Shown here piece after piece: positions 1-10,336 of a stretch of DNA of 64,000 nt. Under the pieces are notes generated by a model. It did not search any database and was not told where the DNA came from. It saw only the letters and a list, made by a program, of their open reading frames with translations. The stretch is from the NCBI GenBank assembly GCA_963556495.2, contig OY747710.1:21273500-21337499 (forward strand). The letters run 5' to 3'. How positions within the stretch are numbered: the stretch's first letter is position 1; every line of letters begins with the position of its first letter. The stretch comes from Valencia hispanica (Eukaryota; Chordata; Actinopteri; Cyprinodontiformes; Valenciidae). A program made the position numbers and the translations under genes.

Positions 1-2573
1 CTCATGTCCAAATTCTTCTTTTTTGCTGCCATCCTTACTCGCTTTTGACACTCATGTGTCGCCCATGTTGCACCTGAGTCCTCTCGCGGACTGGAAAGTT
101 CTCCTTGCAGTTTTGGCGCTGCTAACAAGCAAACATAGCTGCAGAGTCTCACCTGACAGCAGGGAAAGGCAGGGAAACCATATATGTTACCGGAGGTAGG
201 ACTCCAGTAGAGAACATAATTAAACTCTTTCTGCACCTCTTGGTGAATGAGACGTTGACAGATCGGTATTTTTCTTTCTCTTTTTTGCTTCCTTTGGAGT
301 TTGTTTTTCTTTTCTCGAGTAGATCAAGTTATTGGTGGGGACGATTCAATAATCGCTGAATATTGTTGGGGACATGTCCCTTCCGTCCATGCTAATTCTA
401 CGCCCTTGCCTTATATGGCTTTTGGCTAACTCTAAATAGGAGTGCATATGCTTTTGTGTTACAAAGGTTTTTTTCTCCCACTTCTATAAAACCCCAATTT
501 GTGGGGTGCACATCTCATAATTGTGCTGTTGACAGGTTCTTCCATTTGTGATGTGACTCTCTTACTGTAATTCTAATATTGTGGTCTTTGGCATGGAGGA
601 GATCTTGTAGGTTTTAATTGGTTCTTGTTTCATATCAAAAATGCCTTTTTTATAGCTCTGTGTCTGGTTCTAGTTTATTTCTTACTTTTGGTTGCTGCCA
701 TTGTTCCTGGACATGTTCAAAAACTAATCTCTAATAAAACAAACAAAAAAGTCAGGTAATTCTCAGGACCACATCTCTAACGGTAACCTGCAAATAAAGG
801 GAGAGCGGAACAGGATATCTCCATCCACAGCATAATACTGCTGCCCACCCACAGACATAAATCTTTTAAAGCTAGCCTGTCCCGCATTTCCACCACAGCT
901 ACACCTCACTGCATCACTGCGCGACCACTGAGCATCTGTCTCTGATGAACACTCCACAGACATCAAGGATACATGACCTCCAAGCAGTGCCAAAACACTG
1001 TCAGCTTCACTGCACCACAATATGAGAGAAAGGACTGAATGGAAATTACGAAGAGGGAAACAGGAGGGAAAGCAGTGAAAGATGAAATGTAATGTTTAGA
1101 GAGTGAGACAAAGCATGGAGAAGGAGGAAACTGGGAGAGTGGGGTAATGAAAGAAGAGGGTGGGGGTTGCACTGCAGCAAAGCTGCGAGGGCTTGAGCTT
1201 ATCTCTAATTGGCTGCTTTGCCATCAGGAAGCTTAGCAATGAAGACAAATTAGCTTTGTACAATGACCAGGCTCAGAATGGGTTGGGGATGCTTTAAAAA
1301 TAGAGTCAAAAGATTTTTATGGGACCAGAAAGGCTTCCACCTCAATCTGGATGTGAGGAAAGGCATAAATCACTAAGATCACACCACCCCTTTGACTGTA
1401 GCTGCTTCACTGTTAACTCCATCCCAGCCTTCAGTGTTGAGCTCTAGCCAGGCCCTCAAATGTATAATGAATTAGCAGCTTGTGCTGCTGTAACAAGCTG
1501 GAGATCTAGAGATGGTTTCTGCCAGATTTTGTATCAACTGCTTCTTTTAAATCTGAAATCGATGAGAGAGCAGAGGCTTTTGTTTCAGAGCAAGACTGAA
1601 ATAAATGCAGCTTGAATCAAAGACAATGAGTAATGGATTAATTTGAGAGCAGGTTACGCCTCAGTGTCATGTAATTAGAATGCAATTATGCAAAAAATAG
1701 TTTTCTTGTTACTTTGGCACCATGTAACAAACACAACTGAAAACGATATGCTATTATACTATTACTTTCTTCTAAGATGCCTCTAGGACATCCAGTGAAA
1801 TTATTTCTTTTAAATCTTATTACCTTTTTGCAGAAACAAAAGGAAACAACAGTATTAAAAAAAATTAAATAAAAAATATTTTCTACATGAAATCATTTAC
1901 ATCTCAAAGATTTAGAGACTTTTCGGTTTAGTAAACATTTGATAAAGGTTAGGGGCATGTGCTTTTAAGCATTTTTGGGGATAAACTTGGAAATCCTTTA
2001 TTTTCTGTTTGATTAAAAACTACTAGCTCTTCTAAAGACGAGAAGTAAAAGAACAAAGTCATCTGGGTTGTTATTGCATGTTTGTTGTGGAACTAAGATC
2101 TGAAAGCGCCTTTAGTTTTTAGAAAAAAATCAATATCAGAAATCAAAAGGTAATAAAAATGACCTTTTAAAGCAACAGAACATCGTTATAATTTTTCTAA
2201 AGGCCTGATTGTGGGATTGTTTTTGAAGCCATTCTCAATAAAAGATATTTGGTGAGATTTTGTGAATCCAGGAGTTACCGTAATACCTACAAAATGATGA
2301 CTGTTCATTAGTCATCAAGTTTCCAGTGTTTTCAATACTAATTTAGCTTCAGAAGTTTGTAAATAAACCTTCAGATTGGATGCATTTAGACAGAAGGCTT
2401 GTGGAAGAAGAAAAGTACATTGTGTTCCGTCTCTAAACATCCTGAAGGCAAAGTTTTTACTCTGCTTTACATTTAGTACTAATTTGACACAGCACACCTT
2501 TTTTATGCCTCAGCAACCAAAACTTAAATCAAACATCAGATCCCACCATTTGACACAATTTTTTTCCCCATAC
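1..2573 (-). other. Intron 1 of cacng8-like gene (partial), no gene seen
   Basis: This stretch lies directly downstream (minus sense) of the cacng8-like exon 1 donor, so it should be intron 1 of that gene. I see no second TARP exon in it, and the short open frames have no recognisable domain. The part around 1150-1700 is less AT-rich and contains several TAAT/ATTA cores; it could be conserved non-coding DNA, but that is only an impression. Confidence 0.6.
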
Positions 2574-2796
2574 CTTCCAGGCAGCATATTCTCCACAGCC
2601 CCGAGTGGGTAAGTGCCCCAGGGTCCTTCTTGTCCTTGTTGTGCGGATCGTCCTGCGTAACATTGGCTGTGCTGTTGCAGATGAGGGCACGGGAATACAG
2701 CCAGTAGTCCGTCCCTATGGCAACCGTCATCAGGCCGAAGGCAGCGAATGCCCCCACGGTGGTGAGAAGGATCTGGATCCCCTTCTCACACACCAT
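2574..2796 (-). CDS. cacng8: cacng8-like exon 1 (type I TARP, AMPA receptor auxiliary subunit gamma-8)
   Basis: This is the first coding exon of a transmembrane AMPA receptor regulatory protein. It encodes 74 codons plus one base (phase 1) and ends at a GT donor (2573-2572), the same phase as TARP exon 1. Visible features: a short cytoplasmic start (MVCEKGIQ), TM1 at about residues 8-28, the claudin-type GTDYW motif (residues 28-32), two N-glycosylation sequons (N41-S-T, N45-V-T), and [13 protein letters not shown] at the end, with the GLW..CC signature of the first extracellular loop. [14 protein letters not shown] and KKDPG before LTHSGLW fit gamma-8 better than gamma-2, -3 or -4. Known role of the family: binds GluA subunits, promotes surface and synaptic AMPA receptors and slows desensitisation. 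Later exons lie beyond the left edge. A pyrimidine-rich tract ending in AAAG lies just before GCATG, so this may be the second exon with a 5' UTR exon upstream, or a few more N-terminal residues may come from there. Confidence 0.9.
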
Positions 2797-5700
2797 GCCT
2801 TTAGGAGAAGCGAAAAGATAGAGAGGGGATGGAAGAAGGGGACATTAAAAGAGCCAGCCAGGGAACAAACAAGCATTTGTTGTGCAGGAGAGGATTAATA
2901 ATCATAGACACTGTACAGTTAAGCGGAAAACGCAGCGGTTAAGGTGATAAGCGGGAGGCTATGAGAAGTGAGATGATGAGACGAGAAACGACAAGAGATG
3001 GAGACAGGTGTGGGAGGTGTGTGAGTGGTCCTTATGATGTGTCCTTGGAGGAGAGTTTAATGACTCTGCTGACTCTGCTTAACAAGACTGAATTGATGTG
3101 GAGCAGAGCAGATCACACACCCTCAAAATCTCAGTCCACAACATATTCATGACCAGGACTTTGTTCTCCACCTCACAATCAGCAGAGCTCAAGATGAATA
3201 CATAAACACATGCACAGCAGATTAAACATGTGATCACCTTGTACTTTTCATTATTAGAAAGGTGGTAGATGGTGTACATTTAACAAACCAACTTCTGTTC
3301 ATATACTTGCATAAATAGCATTACATAACTCAGTGACTGCAGGCGATTCTGACCTGTGCATGTGTGCTTTATAAAGTTGCTGACCATTATACTAGAATCA
3401 TCTCTTACTGATAAAAATTTCTATGTCATGTAAATAAAATCCTGAGGAAAAAGTGCAGCATGCATGTTGCAGACTGACCCTACCTGACGGCGAGTTTCTA
3501 TCCTTCGACTCAATTTTGAAATCTTCTTTTTCCTCGTCAGTGAAGAACTTGCTGCCCCCTCAATCCGGACAGCATCCATCGACTGTTTTCACCTGCTCCC
3601 CTCACTCCTTTTTGCATTTGTTTTTCCTCTTTTGCCTCTCTCACTTTTACCCCAGTCTCTTTTTTTTCCTTTTTTCTTTCTTTGCTGGAGAAAGTGAAGC
3701 TCGTTGGGGTTGTGGACCGTTACCACGCTCTGTCCGTCCTCTGTTAGCAGAAAGCTTGCAACAGAAAACCCATGGTCACTGCTCCTCCTCTCTGTTACTG
3801 CAAAACATAAAGAACACCAAATATAAAGTTATTACAAATTATTTTAGTTATTTATTAACTAATGTATTATTCATAGATAATTATATCATTAGATTATGTA
3901 TTTACCCATGAACTATGGAATTATTTATGTAAAATTACTAAATTTCCAAGTGTTAACATTATTGACTTGTAAACTCACTTATTTAAAACTTAGTTTTAAG
4001 AGGCATATGTTCTACATGCATCTGTTATAAAAAAAACTGTTCTTAAAAGTTTATATTTGTATATGGAAGCTAAAAGAAAACATATTTGGGAATGTATTTT
4101 CACGATAAAATCTTGAGATAGCATACTCATATGTTTTGTGTGTGCTTCATGGTTTATTGCTGTTTTTACTTTATCCTAAATCCATACAATGTTTTTACTC
4201 ATATGCCCATCATTTCGCTGTCCGAAGAGTGGGCAGGAGTCTTAGGGTTCCGCGAGCATGTTGAAATCCAGGACTGCGTGCATGTCTGTAGCTGTGGCAT
4301 AAGCGTGCGTGCATCTATGTCTGCATTAATGTGAGACAATGAAACTCCTCTCAGTTCAATCCCAGAGTCTGTCGCCTGTGATGTAATATACGACCTTGGG
4401 GCTGAGTCAGGGAGCTCACAGGCTCATGTGGGGGATGGGGGAGTGGGGTGGGATGGAGCGTCCTTTTGCACACACATCCAAAGGAAGTTTTTGTTTGGTC
4501 TACCAAGACCAGGGAGTCGAATTCCAGTAGATAAGAAGTTGTTTTAGAGACAGGCGAAGATCATTTTTCCTCTTGCCTTAGAGTCTGTCAGTGGTCCGAG
4601 TTCAGTTCAAATGGCCAAATCGTGGGTCAGATTGCCTTCCAGCCGGCTGAGAACTTCTCCAAGTTATTACCCACGCAGCGAAACGAGTCCAATTTTGTTC
4701 GCACATCACAAATAGTCTGAGTGTTGACAGCACAGCAACCTTCCTGTAGCCCAGGCAGCCTGCCAATTGCTGCCTTTAAGCTTGAAGTTTACGATACCTC
4801 AGAAAATCCACCTGCAATAATCAGCAGATATCCGGTTATCATGAATCCATTTATATAAATGTTTCCAGCGTCCTCGATGGTCAAAAGTGAGAGACACAAG
4901 ATCCTCCACGATGTTCCATCGGAACAACTCGGCTCTCCCTTTTAGCTGTTCTCTGGGAATTTTTTTAATTAATTGTATTAAAAGACCAGCTGACCAGAAC
5001 CAGATCCAGAACCATAATTGTTCTTTACAGAGGAGAATGCAAAGAGAGGCTCCAAAAATAGTTGACAAGACAGAAGAATGCAGAAGTAGACAACAGTTGG
5101 GAGGGAAAAAGAAAAGCGTCCATCCTCGCGGAGAGCAGGAAGTACAGCTAGACCTGGCCAGCTCACCATCATGACTTCTGTTTCAGAAAAAAAACATAAG
5201 AACTCTAAAAAAGATAAACAGAACTGAGCGTTGTAACATGACCCAAAACACACTAGTAAATCACCTAAAGACTGTCTGAAAACAAAAAATCAAATGTCCT
5301 GGGTTGAGTCAAATTCTATAGGGTGCCTTATAATTGGAAATTTGGTAAATATATAACAACTGAAAGTGTGGAGTGGAGATACCTTTTCACAGATGTCAGA
5401 GAATAGTAGATGGAATCAAGGAAAACCACAACCAAAGGCTCACTTTTTAGTGCAGTTATATGACTAACCAACTGAAGCTTAGAATGTCACATTAATGGAC
5501 ATCCATTATTTATCAACATATTGCCACTATTAAAGAGGCACAAATCAAACAGCCAGAGAGTAAATACCAAGATTTTTCACTTAATTTGCGTAATTGGTTA
5601 TTTTTTTTCTTTTACAATCCATTAAATGCATGAAAATTCATCATCTCTCATCATTTTGCTCTCTATAAATGCATCAACTTACCGTATGTACTTTAATACA

Positions 5701-5993
5701 CTTTTCAAATATTAGTAAGCATCATATAAAAGTTAGAGACATATGCTATGACGTAAAAGTGTAGATAATCTATTAATTCTGTGGATTTCAAAACTATTTC
5801 AAATAAGGGAAAATCTGCAGTATGACTTTTTATATTTTGGGTCATTGTTTTGAGAAAAAAGGAATTGGTGAAATTAGAATTTGTTTGTCCTCCTCCACCT
5901 GGTATAGATTATTCCCCAGTGTAATGAAAGCAATAATAAAAGCATTCTCTTTAACAGAAAAAAAACATTTAATCATGTCAAATTGCTCATAAC
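2797..5993. other. Upstream region of cacng8-like exon, no gene recognised
   Basis: This region is AT-rich, with a pyrimidine tract at about 3590-3690 that opens a spurious long frame. Open frames here lack domains. The segment 4200-5170 has somewhat more CpG and could hold proximal regulatory sequence for cacng8, but no motif decides this. Confidence 0.5.
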
Positions 5994-5996
5994 TTA

Positions 5997-6673
5997 TGCT
6001 GTGTTCTATTTGTCCACCGAACTCGGTTTGCAAGTCGGTTTCCCGAATTACGAACCAGAAGTGGAAAATAGAACGCCCCCGAGGTCGTAAAAACAGGTCG
6101 TCAACTCGTCGAGGCTCAGAGGACCCCGAGTTCAGTTTCAAAATGGCTACCACAAGCATCACACATATGTAAACATTGTGGTTTTCTACTATTTTAAGCA
6201 CATTTGTCTTTGCTGTAACCAAATGTAGAAATCGTACACATAGCAGTGTATACGTTACCTATAGGCATGTCGCTACAGTCTTATTACGTGCCGCCTAATA
6301 AGTTATTTTGTAGCTTGTGCAGTTTAAATTGGCTAGAGACGCTCCATGTTGCTATGACAACAATGCCGAGTCTTGAGCTACGGAATTTTCGCTTAAACAG
6401 CGGTTAAAACATTAATAGACTACAATCAAATAAGATGAAACATGAACTTACATTCTCCACTTGCTATCATCTTCTTCCATATTTTGATGATGAACCACAA
6501 ACTTTGATATTAGCTCTCCGTACTCTTTCAGAACTAGCGCAACATCGACTTTCCTGGAGGCATCCATCTTTTCTCTGACCTGTCGTGTTATGTGCAAAAC
6601 AGAATGCAAAAACCCGCTGTAACTTGTTTTCTCGAGTTGCAAGTCGCACTTACAAGACAAATAGAATGCACCA
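5997..6673 (-). mobile_element. Non-autonomous DNA transposon with TTA target duplication (PIF/Harbinger-like)
   Basis: The 677-bp element is flanked by TTA on both sides (5994-5996 and 6674-6676). The ends are imperfect inverted repeats: TGCTGTGTTCTATTTGTC at the left, and TGGTGCATTCTATTTGTC as the reverse complement of the right end, followed inside by a second pair of matching blocks (GCAAGTCGG against CGACTTGC-type sequence). On the minus strand it contains a short open exon (about 6452-6567) starting MDASRKVDVALVLKEYGE and running into a consensus GTAAGT donor. A 3-bp TWA target site points to PIF/Harbinger, which often carries a small Myb-like second protein, but no domain is certain. 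It abuts the antisense LINE piece that starts at 6677. Confidence 0.6.
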
Positions 6674-6676
6674 TTA

Positions 6677-7970
6677 ATCTCAATAAGTTGGGAGTTGGGA
6701 AATGAGAAGGGTTGTGGTGGAAGGATAAATACTTTTAAAGGTTTCAACTGAACTGTCCCTGAGAAAACGCTTTTTCAGAGTTATCTCACTGTGGCTAGAT
6801 ATGATGGTATTTTCAAAGAAAACACAGAAATGGTAAGATACTGCAACATCAATTACCAAGATGTCAGATATATTTAAACCTTTGCAGATATTTAAGTCCA
6901 GAGTGTGTCCTCTATTGTGTGTTGGTTGTTTGACATGCTGGGTCAGGCCGAAGTTGAGAAAAGTGTCACTTAATGTTTTAGCTAGTCTATCCTGGGGGTT
7001 GTCAGTATAGATGAGTCCCCCACAACGATTAATTGGTAATAATCGACACATATTATTGAAAGAAGGTCACTGAAATCATTAAAGAAGTTAGAGTTAAGTT
7101 TTGGGGGTTTATATAAACTTAGAAGTAGAGCTTTTTTAGGCTCATTTATCTGGGTGGCTAAGTATTCAAAAGAGTCAAATATGCCCAGGGATACCTTTTT
7201 ATAGTTCATTGAACTGTGGGAAATTGTGGCTACGTCTTCACCTCGTCTGTGTTTTCTGCTCTCACTTAAGAAATTTTAATTTGGAGGAGTAAATTCTATC
7301 AATACAGATGTTTCATTATTTACATCGAGCAAGTTTCTGATAAAAAAGGGCATGTATTTTATGTTCAGTGATGAAGTCATTGTTTTTGGAGTGACTTTCC
7401 TGATAAAGACCTAATATTTAATAAAGCTATCTTAAGTGATTTGATAATTGGTGGCTGAACCTCCTGACAGGTGATCAACTTGAGATTTGTTTTATTATAA
7501 TGCATTTGGCTTTAATTTTTTGTTTTCTCTTGCTAGTAATGACTTGAATGATTTTTTTGGGGTGGCCGGACAACTTCTGGAAGATGGTGGGAGTTGTTCG
7601 CTCTGGTTCCCTTGCACATCAGTTGTCCGTTACCAGTTCGGGCATGGGCAGAGTACATCCAGTGTTAGTCCTAGAGGCCTGATGTTGTCCAAGTTTCGGT
7701 GTTAGATGTGACCCAATTCTAATTTGTGCTTTCAGTCTGTCTGAGAAATCTCTAAACGGAGAGTGATTAGGTGTCGATGAGTCTAATGACATTAGGATAC
7801 TTGAAGAACACTTTGCCGAGCAATGTACATCTTTACTCGCTGCTGGAAATGTTTGTTCTCTGTCAGTCCTTGCAGCTGTCCGGGCGGATGATGTAAAGAA
7901 TTTTGGTTTAAAAAATATCCTTAGTGTAGTCAGGGACCAAAAAAAAAAACAAAGCCTCAAAGTCATGGAA
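6677..7970 (-). mobile_element. Antisense, decayed LINE fragment (L2/CR1-type), endonuclease half
   Basis: Minus-strand translation shows the endonuclease part of a non-LTR retrotransposon. A first block reads LYKPPKLNSNFFNDF then QLIVVGD; a second frame contains QHVKQPTHNRGHTLDL and KGLNIS. The same blocks occur in the sense copy at 25420-26050, so both belong to one family. The frame is broken between the two blocks, and the expected SDH reads SYH, so this copy is dead. The right part (about 7330-7970) extends into the region between ORF1 and the endonuclease that is missing from the sense copy. The reverse transcriptase half is absent. Confidence 0.75.
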
Positions 7971-8107
7971 AATGTAACTTACACTGTCCTTAGGTGGCAG
8001 CATGCTGTAAATTATACACTCCTTTTCCCAAAACCCATGCAATATAAACTCAGCAAAAAAAGAAACGTCCTCTGACTTTCAACTGTTTTTACTTTCAGTA
8101 AACCTAA

Positions 8108-9261
8108 AGACCTCATGACATGAAGTTGACATTTTTAAACATAACATAAAATAAAGAAATCTGAACCCAATGGACTATGTCAAAGTCATAAACACGCCTT
8201 GTATAGTCCTACTGAGAGCAAAAAAACGCCGCGGTGACTAGCATTTTACTACTGTATCACTGCGCACTGAACAAGCCGAAAGCCGGAAGTGACGTTAGCA
8301 AGAGAACGCATTCTGTTTGTTGACACATTTGACAGCGGCTTTTCAGCTGTGACTGGGACCGCTATTTTCTATTTTTGACAAAGAAAAGTGATCGCAATGC
8401 CTTCGTGTTGTGTTGGGGGATTTTGCTCAAATACACACAAGGACTGTGTCAGTATATTTAAGTTTCCCAAAGACCCAGAGTTACTGTCTAAGTGGGTGAA
8501 ACAGGTCAGACGCACCCGTGAGTAGTGGGCTCCCTCCTCCTCCTCCTCCTCTCTTCTCTGTTCGGAACATTTTGAGCAGGATTGTTTTTATTACTATGAT
8601 AAAGGAATCTCTGGGTTGTTTAGTGTGTGTTGCTGCCGGTAGCTGTACCTGCAGTGTTCCACAGGAGTGTGACAGCGTTTTTTCAGGTCACTGCTAAAAT
8701 CACTACACGTTAATATTATTATGCGCATTTATATCATTTTGTTAATTTTTTTTTTTTTTAAAGAACCCACTATTAAGTTATTTCTAATCCTTACCAACCT
8801 GTGTTACCCTGATGTCACTTCTCCCGCTATCACTTCTTCCGCTAGCTTCTCTAACCCGCTTTCTTCTCTGACCCGCTTTCTTCTATTCATCTCAATCGTT
8901 GTGTACGGCTGGTATCTGTACGGTTCAATGCCTCTAGAAGCACCAGAACCGGCTGCATTTTCCACCTCTAAAACCATCTCAAGGCTAAAACTGGAGGAAG
9001 AATCTTCCGAGCCTTCAAATATGAGCGCCTCCATCAGGCCTGACAGCGGTAGTTTTCGGACTGTCCAGCCTGAGCAGTTCTGTCGCTGACGTCACATGGA
9101 GATGTAGCTTTGAAGCCGCGATTAAGCTAATATTTTGGAAACTCTAATTATCACGTAAAATCAAGTCTGTTCGGCTCATAAATTTACACAACCACACATT
9201 TTGAGAAGATGCATTATGTCATAATACATTTACATTAAATCAGCTTGGTGTCATGAGATCT
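8108..9261 (+). mobile_element. Nested element with TTAA-type target and THAP exon (Kolobok-like)
   Basis: This 1154-bp insertion splits the left part of the Tc1 element. Its ends are inverted repeats (AGACCTCATGACATGAAG at the left; AGATCTCATGACACCAAG as the reverse complement of the right), flanked by CTAA (8104-8107) and TTAA (9262-9265), which reads as a TTAA duplication with one later change. A TTAA target together with a THAP-domain protein is characteristic of the Kolobok superfamily; P-like elements also carry THAP but leave 8-bp duplications. No transposase core is visible, so the copy is non-autonomous. The family assignment is inferred. Confidence 0.6.
8397..8517 (+). CDS. THAP zinc-finger first exon inside nested transposon (partial gene)
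   Basis: The exon encodes 40 codons plus one base and ends at a consensus donor (GTGAGT from 8518). The start MPSCCVGGFCSN gives the first cysteine pair of the C2CH THAP zinc finger, followed by SIFKFPKDPEL and KWVKQVRR, the usual spacing of the THAP beta-alpha-beta fold. The second zinc pair and the AVPTIF box would lie in a later exon, which I do not find within the element. THAP domains bind DNA and serve as the end-recognition part of P and Kolobok transposases. This looks like the remaining first exon of such a transposase or of a captured host THAP gene. The short conserved block has no stop until the intron. Confidence 0.6.
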
Positions 9262-9472
9262 TTAATGTGTGTAAATATTTGTATGAACACTAAAAGAGTC
9301 AACACCATAAGACATAAACTAAAAATGTTTCACAGACATGTGACTAACAGAAATAGAATAATGTGTCCTTGAATGAAGGGAGGCTCAAAATCAAAAGTAC
9401 CAGTCAGTATCTGGTGTGGCCACCAGCTCCTTGAAGTACTGCAGTACATCTCCTCCTCATGGACTGGACCAG

Positions 9473-10336
9473 GGGTCCCTACCAAAAGTGTACGTACGAC
9501 TAAAACAAAAAGTTTGCGTACGCCAAAATGATTTCTGATTTATAAAACCATGCCTACGCACAGGTGTAAGCAATTTCCCCTTTATAAATCACAGTCTTCT
9601 TGGAAGTTTGCGCACGTGAATTTGGCTCATATCCAGCCCTGAACACGCCCAAATCTGGCTATTAAAGGTCAATGCAAAGCAGGACATGAATATTGATGCA
9701 TATGAAGAAGAGGGGAGATATGGCAACAACAAAAAAAACCAAGAAGAGAAACTTTACGGAGATGGAGATTGAAGTGCTAGTGGGTGAAGTGGAGGCTAGA
9801 AGAGACATTTTATTTGGTGGACACAGCAGTGGTGTCACAAATAAAAGGAAGAACTGCGAGTGGCAGCATGTGGCGTCTGCAGTGCAGACTGTCAGTGCAA
9901 CTGACAGGACGGTACCCGAAATAAAAAAAAAGTGGTCGGACCGGCCCTTTTATCTGAGTTTAAGGTTTTGAGATAAATTTTATGTATTTATTTTAATATT
10001 GAAAAATGTTTTTAGAAGAGCTATAGCTCACTGAAAAGCTACAATATAGATATCATTGCTGGTTTGGATGTTTATAATAACATGAATCCATAATTAATGT
10101 TTGGTGTGAGGTGAAATGATATGTGTGAGAGGAGTAATATGCAGTCTGGGTGCAGTTCACCACCTCACCAACTGCGTCGTGGATTCCCCCCGTCTCCAAA
10201 ATGTCCGTACGCACGGGTCAGAGTTGGCGTACAGGTGCACACATTTTCCCGTCAAGTCTGTTTTTTTGCTTTGAAAGTGGCGTACGCCAGTTTCAGGCCC
10301 CGTTTTGTGCGTACGCAACGTTTATAAATGAGACCC
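9473..10336 (+). mobile_element. Nested PIF/Harbinger-like element with CAG target duplication
   Basis: This 864-bp insertion sits in the 3' end of the Tc1 transposase frame. A CAG triplet flanks it on both sides (9470-9472 and 10337-10339), the CWG-type 3-bp duplication of PIF/Harbinger. The ends are GGGTCCCTACC at the left and GGGTCTCATTTATAAACG as the reverse complement of the right, with several internal GCGTACGC and GTACGTAC blocks near both ends in inverted order. It carries a Myb/SANT-like reading frame but no DDE transposase, so it would depend on an enzyme from elsewhere. Confidence 0.75.
9693..9971 (+). CDS. Myb/SANT-like DNA-binding protein of nested Harbinger-like element
   Basis: The 92-residue frame starts MMHMKKRGDMATTKKTKKRNF, then TEMEIEVLVGEVEARRDIL, a typical Myb/SANT-like first helix, followed by KNCEWQHVASAVQTV and a helix ending IKKKWSD. 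This helix-Trp-helix pattern with a basic N-terminus is found in the Myb-like accessory protein of PIF/Harbinger transposons and in related host trihelix genes. In autonomous elements this protein guides the transposase to the nucleus and to the ends. The frame ends soon after the third helix, so the C-terminal part is probably lost, or continues after a splice. It lies inside the element bounded by CAG repeats. Confidence 0.6.
   Translation: MMHMKKRGDMATTKKTKKRNFTEMEIEVLVGEVEARRDILFGGHSSGVTNKRKNCEWQHVASAVQTVSATDRTVPEIKKKWSDRPFYLSLRF

Noticed and set aside
1..2573. cacng8 exon 2 or cacng6 coding exons
   Set aside because: I searched the minus strand for the conserved TARP blocks (HFPEDTDYDHD-like, RASSIFPILS-like) and found none; they must lie outside the window.
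3453..3911. 152-residue open frame on the plus strand
   Set aside because: It comes from a pyrimidine-rich tract giving Phe/Leu/Ser runs, with no domain and no splice or promoter context.
7989..8004. CTCF-like motif (TTAGGTGGCAGC)
   Set aside because: Only the GGTGGCAG part fits; the 5' half mismatches the consensus at several positions.
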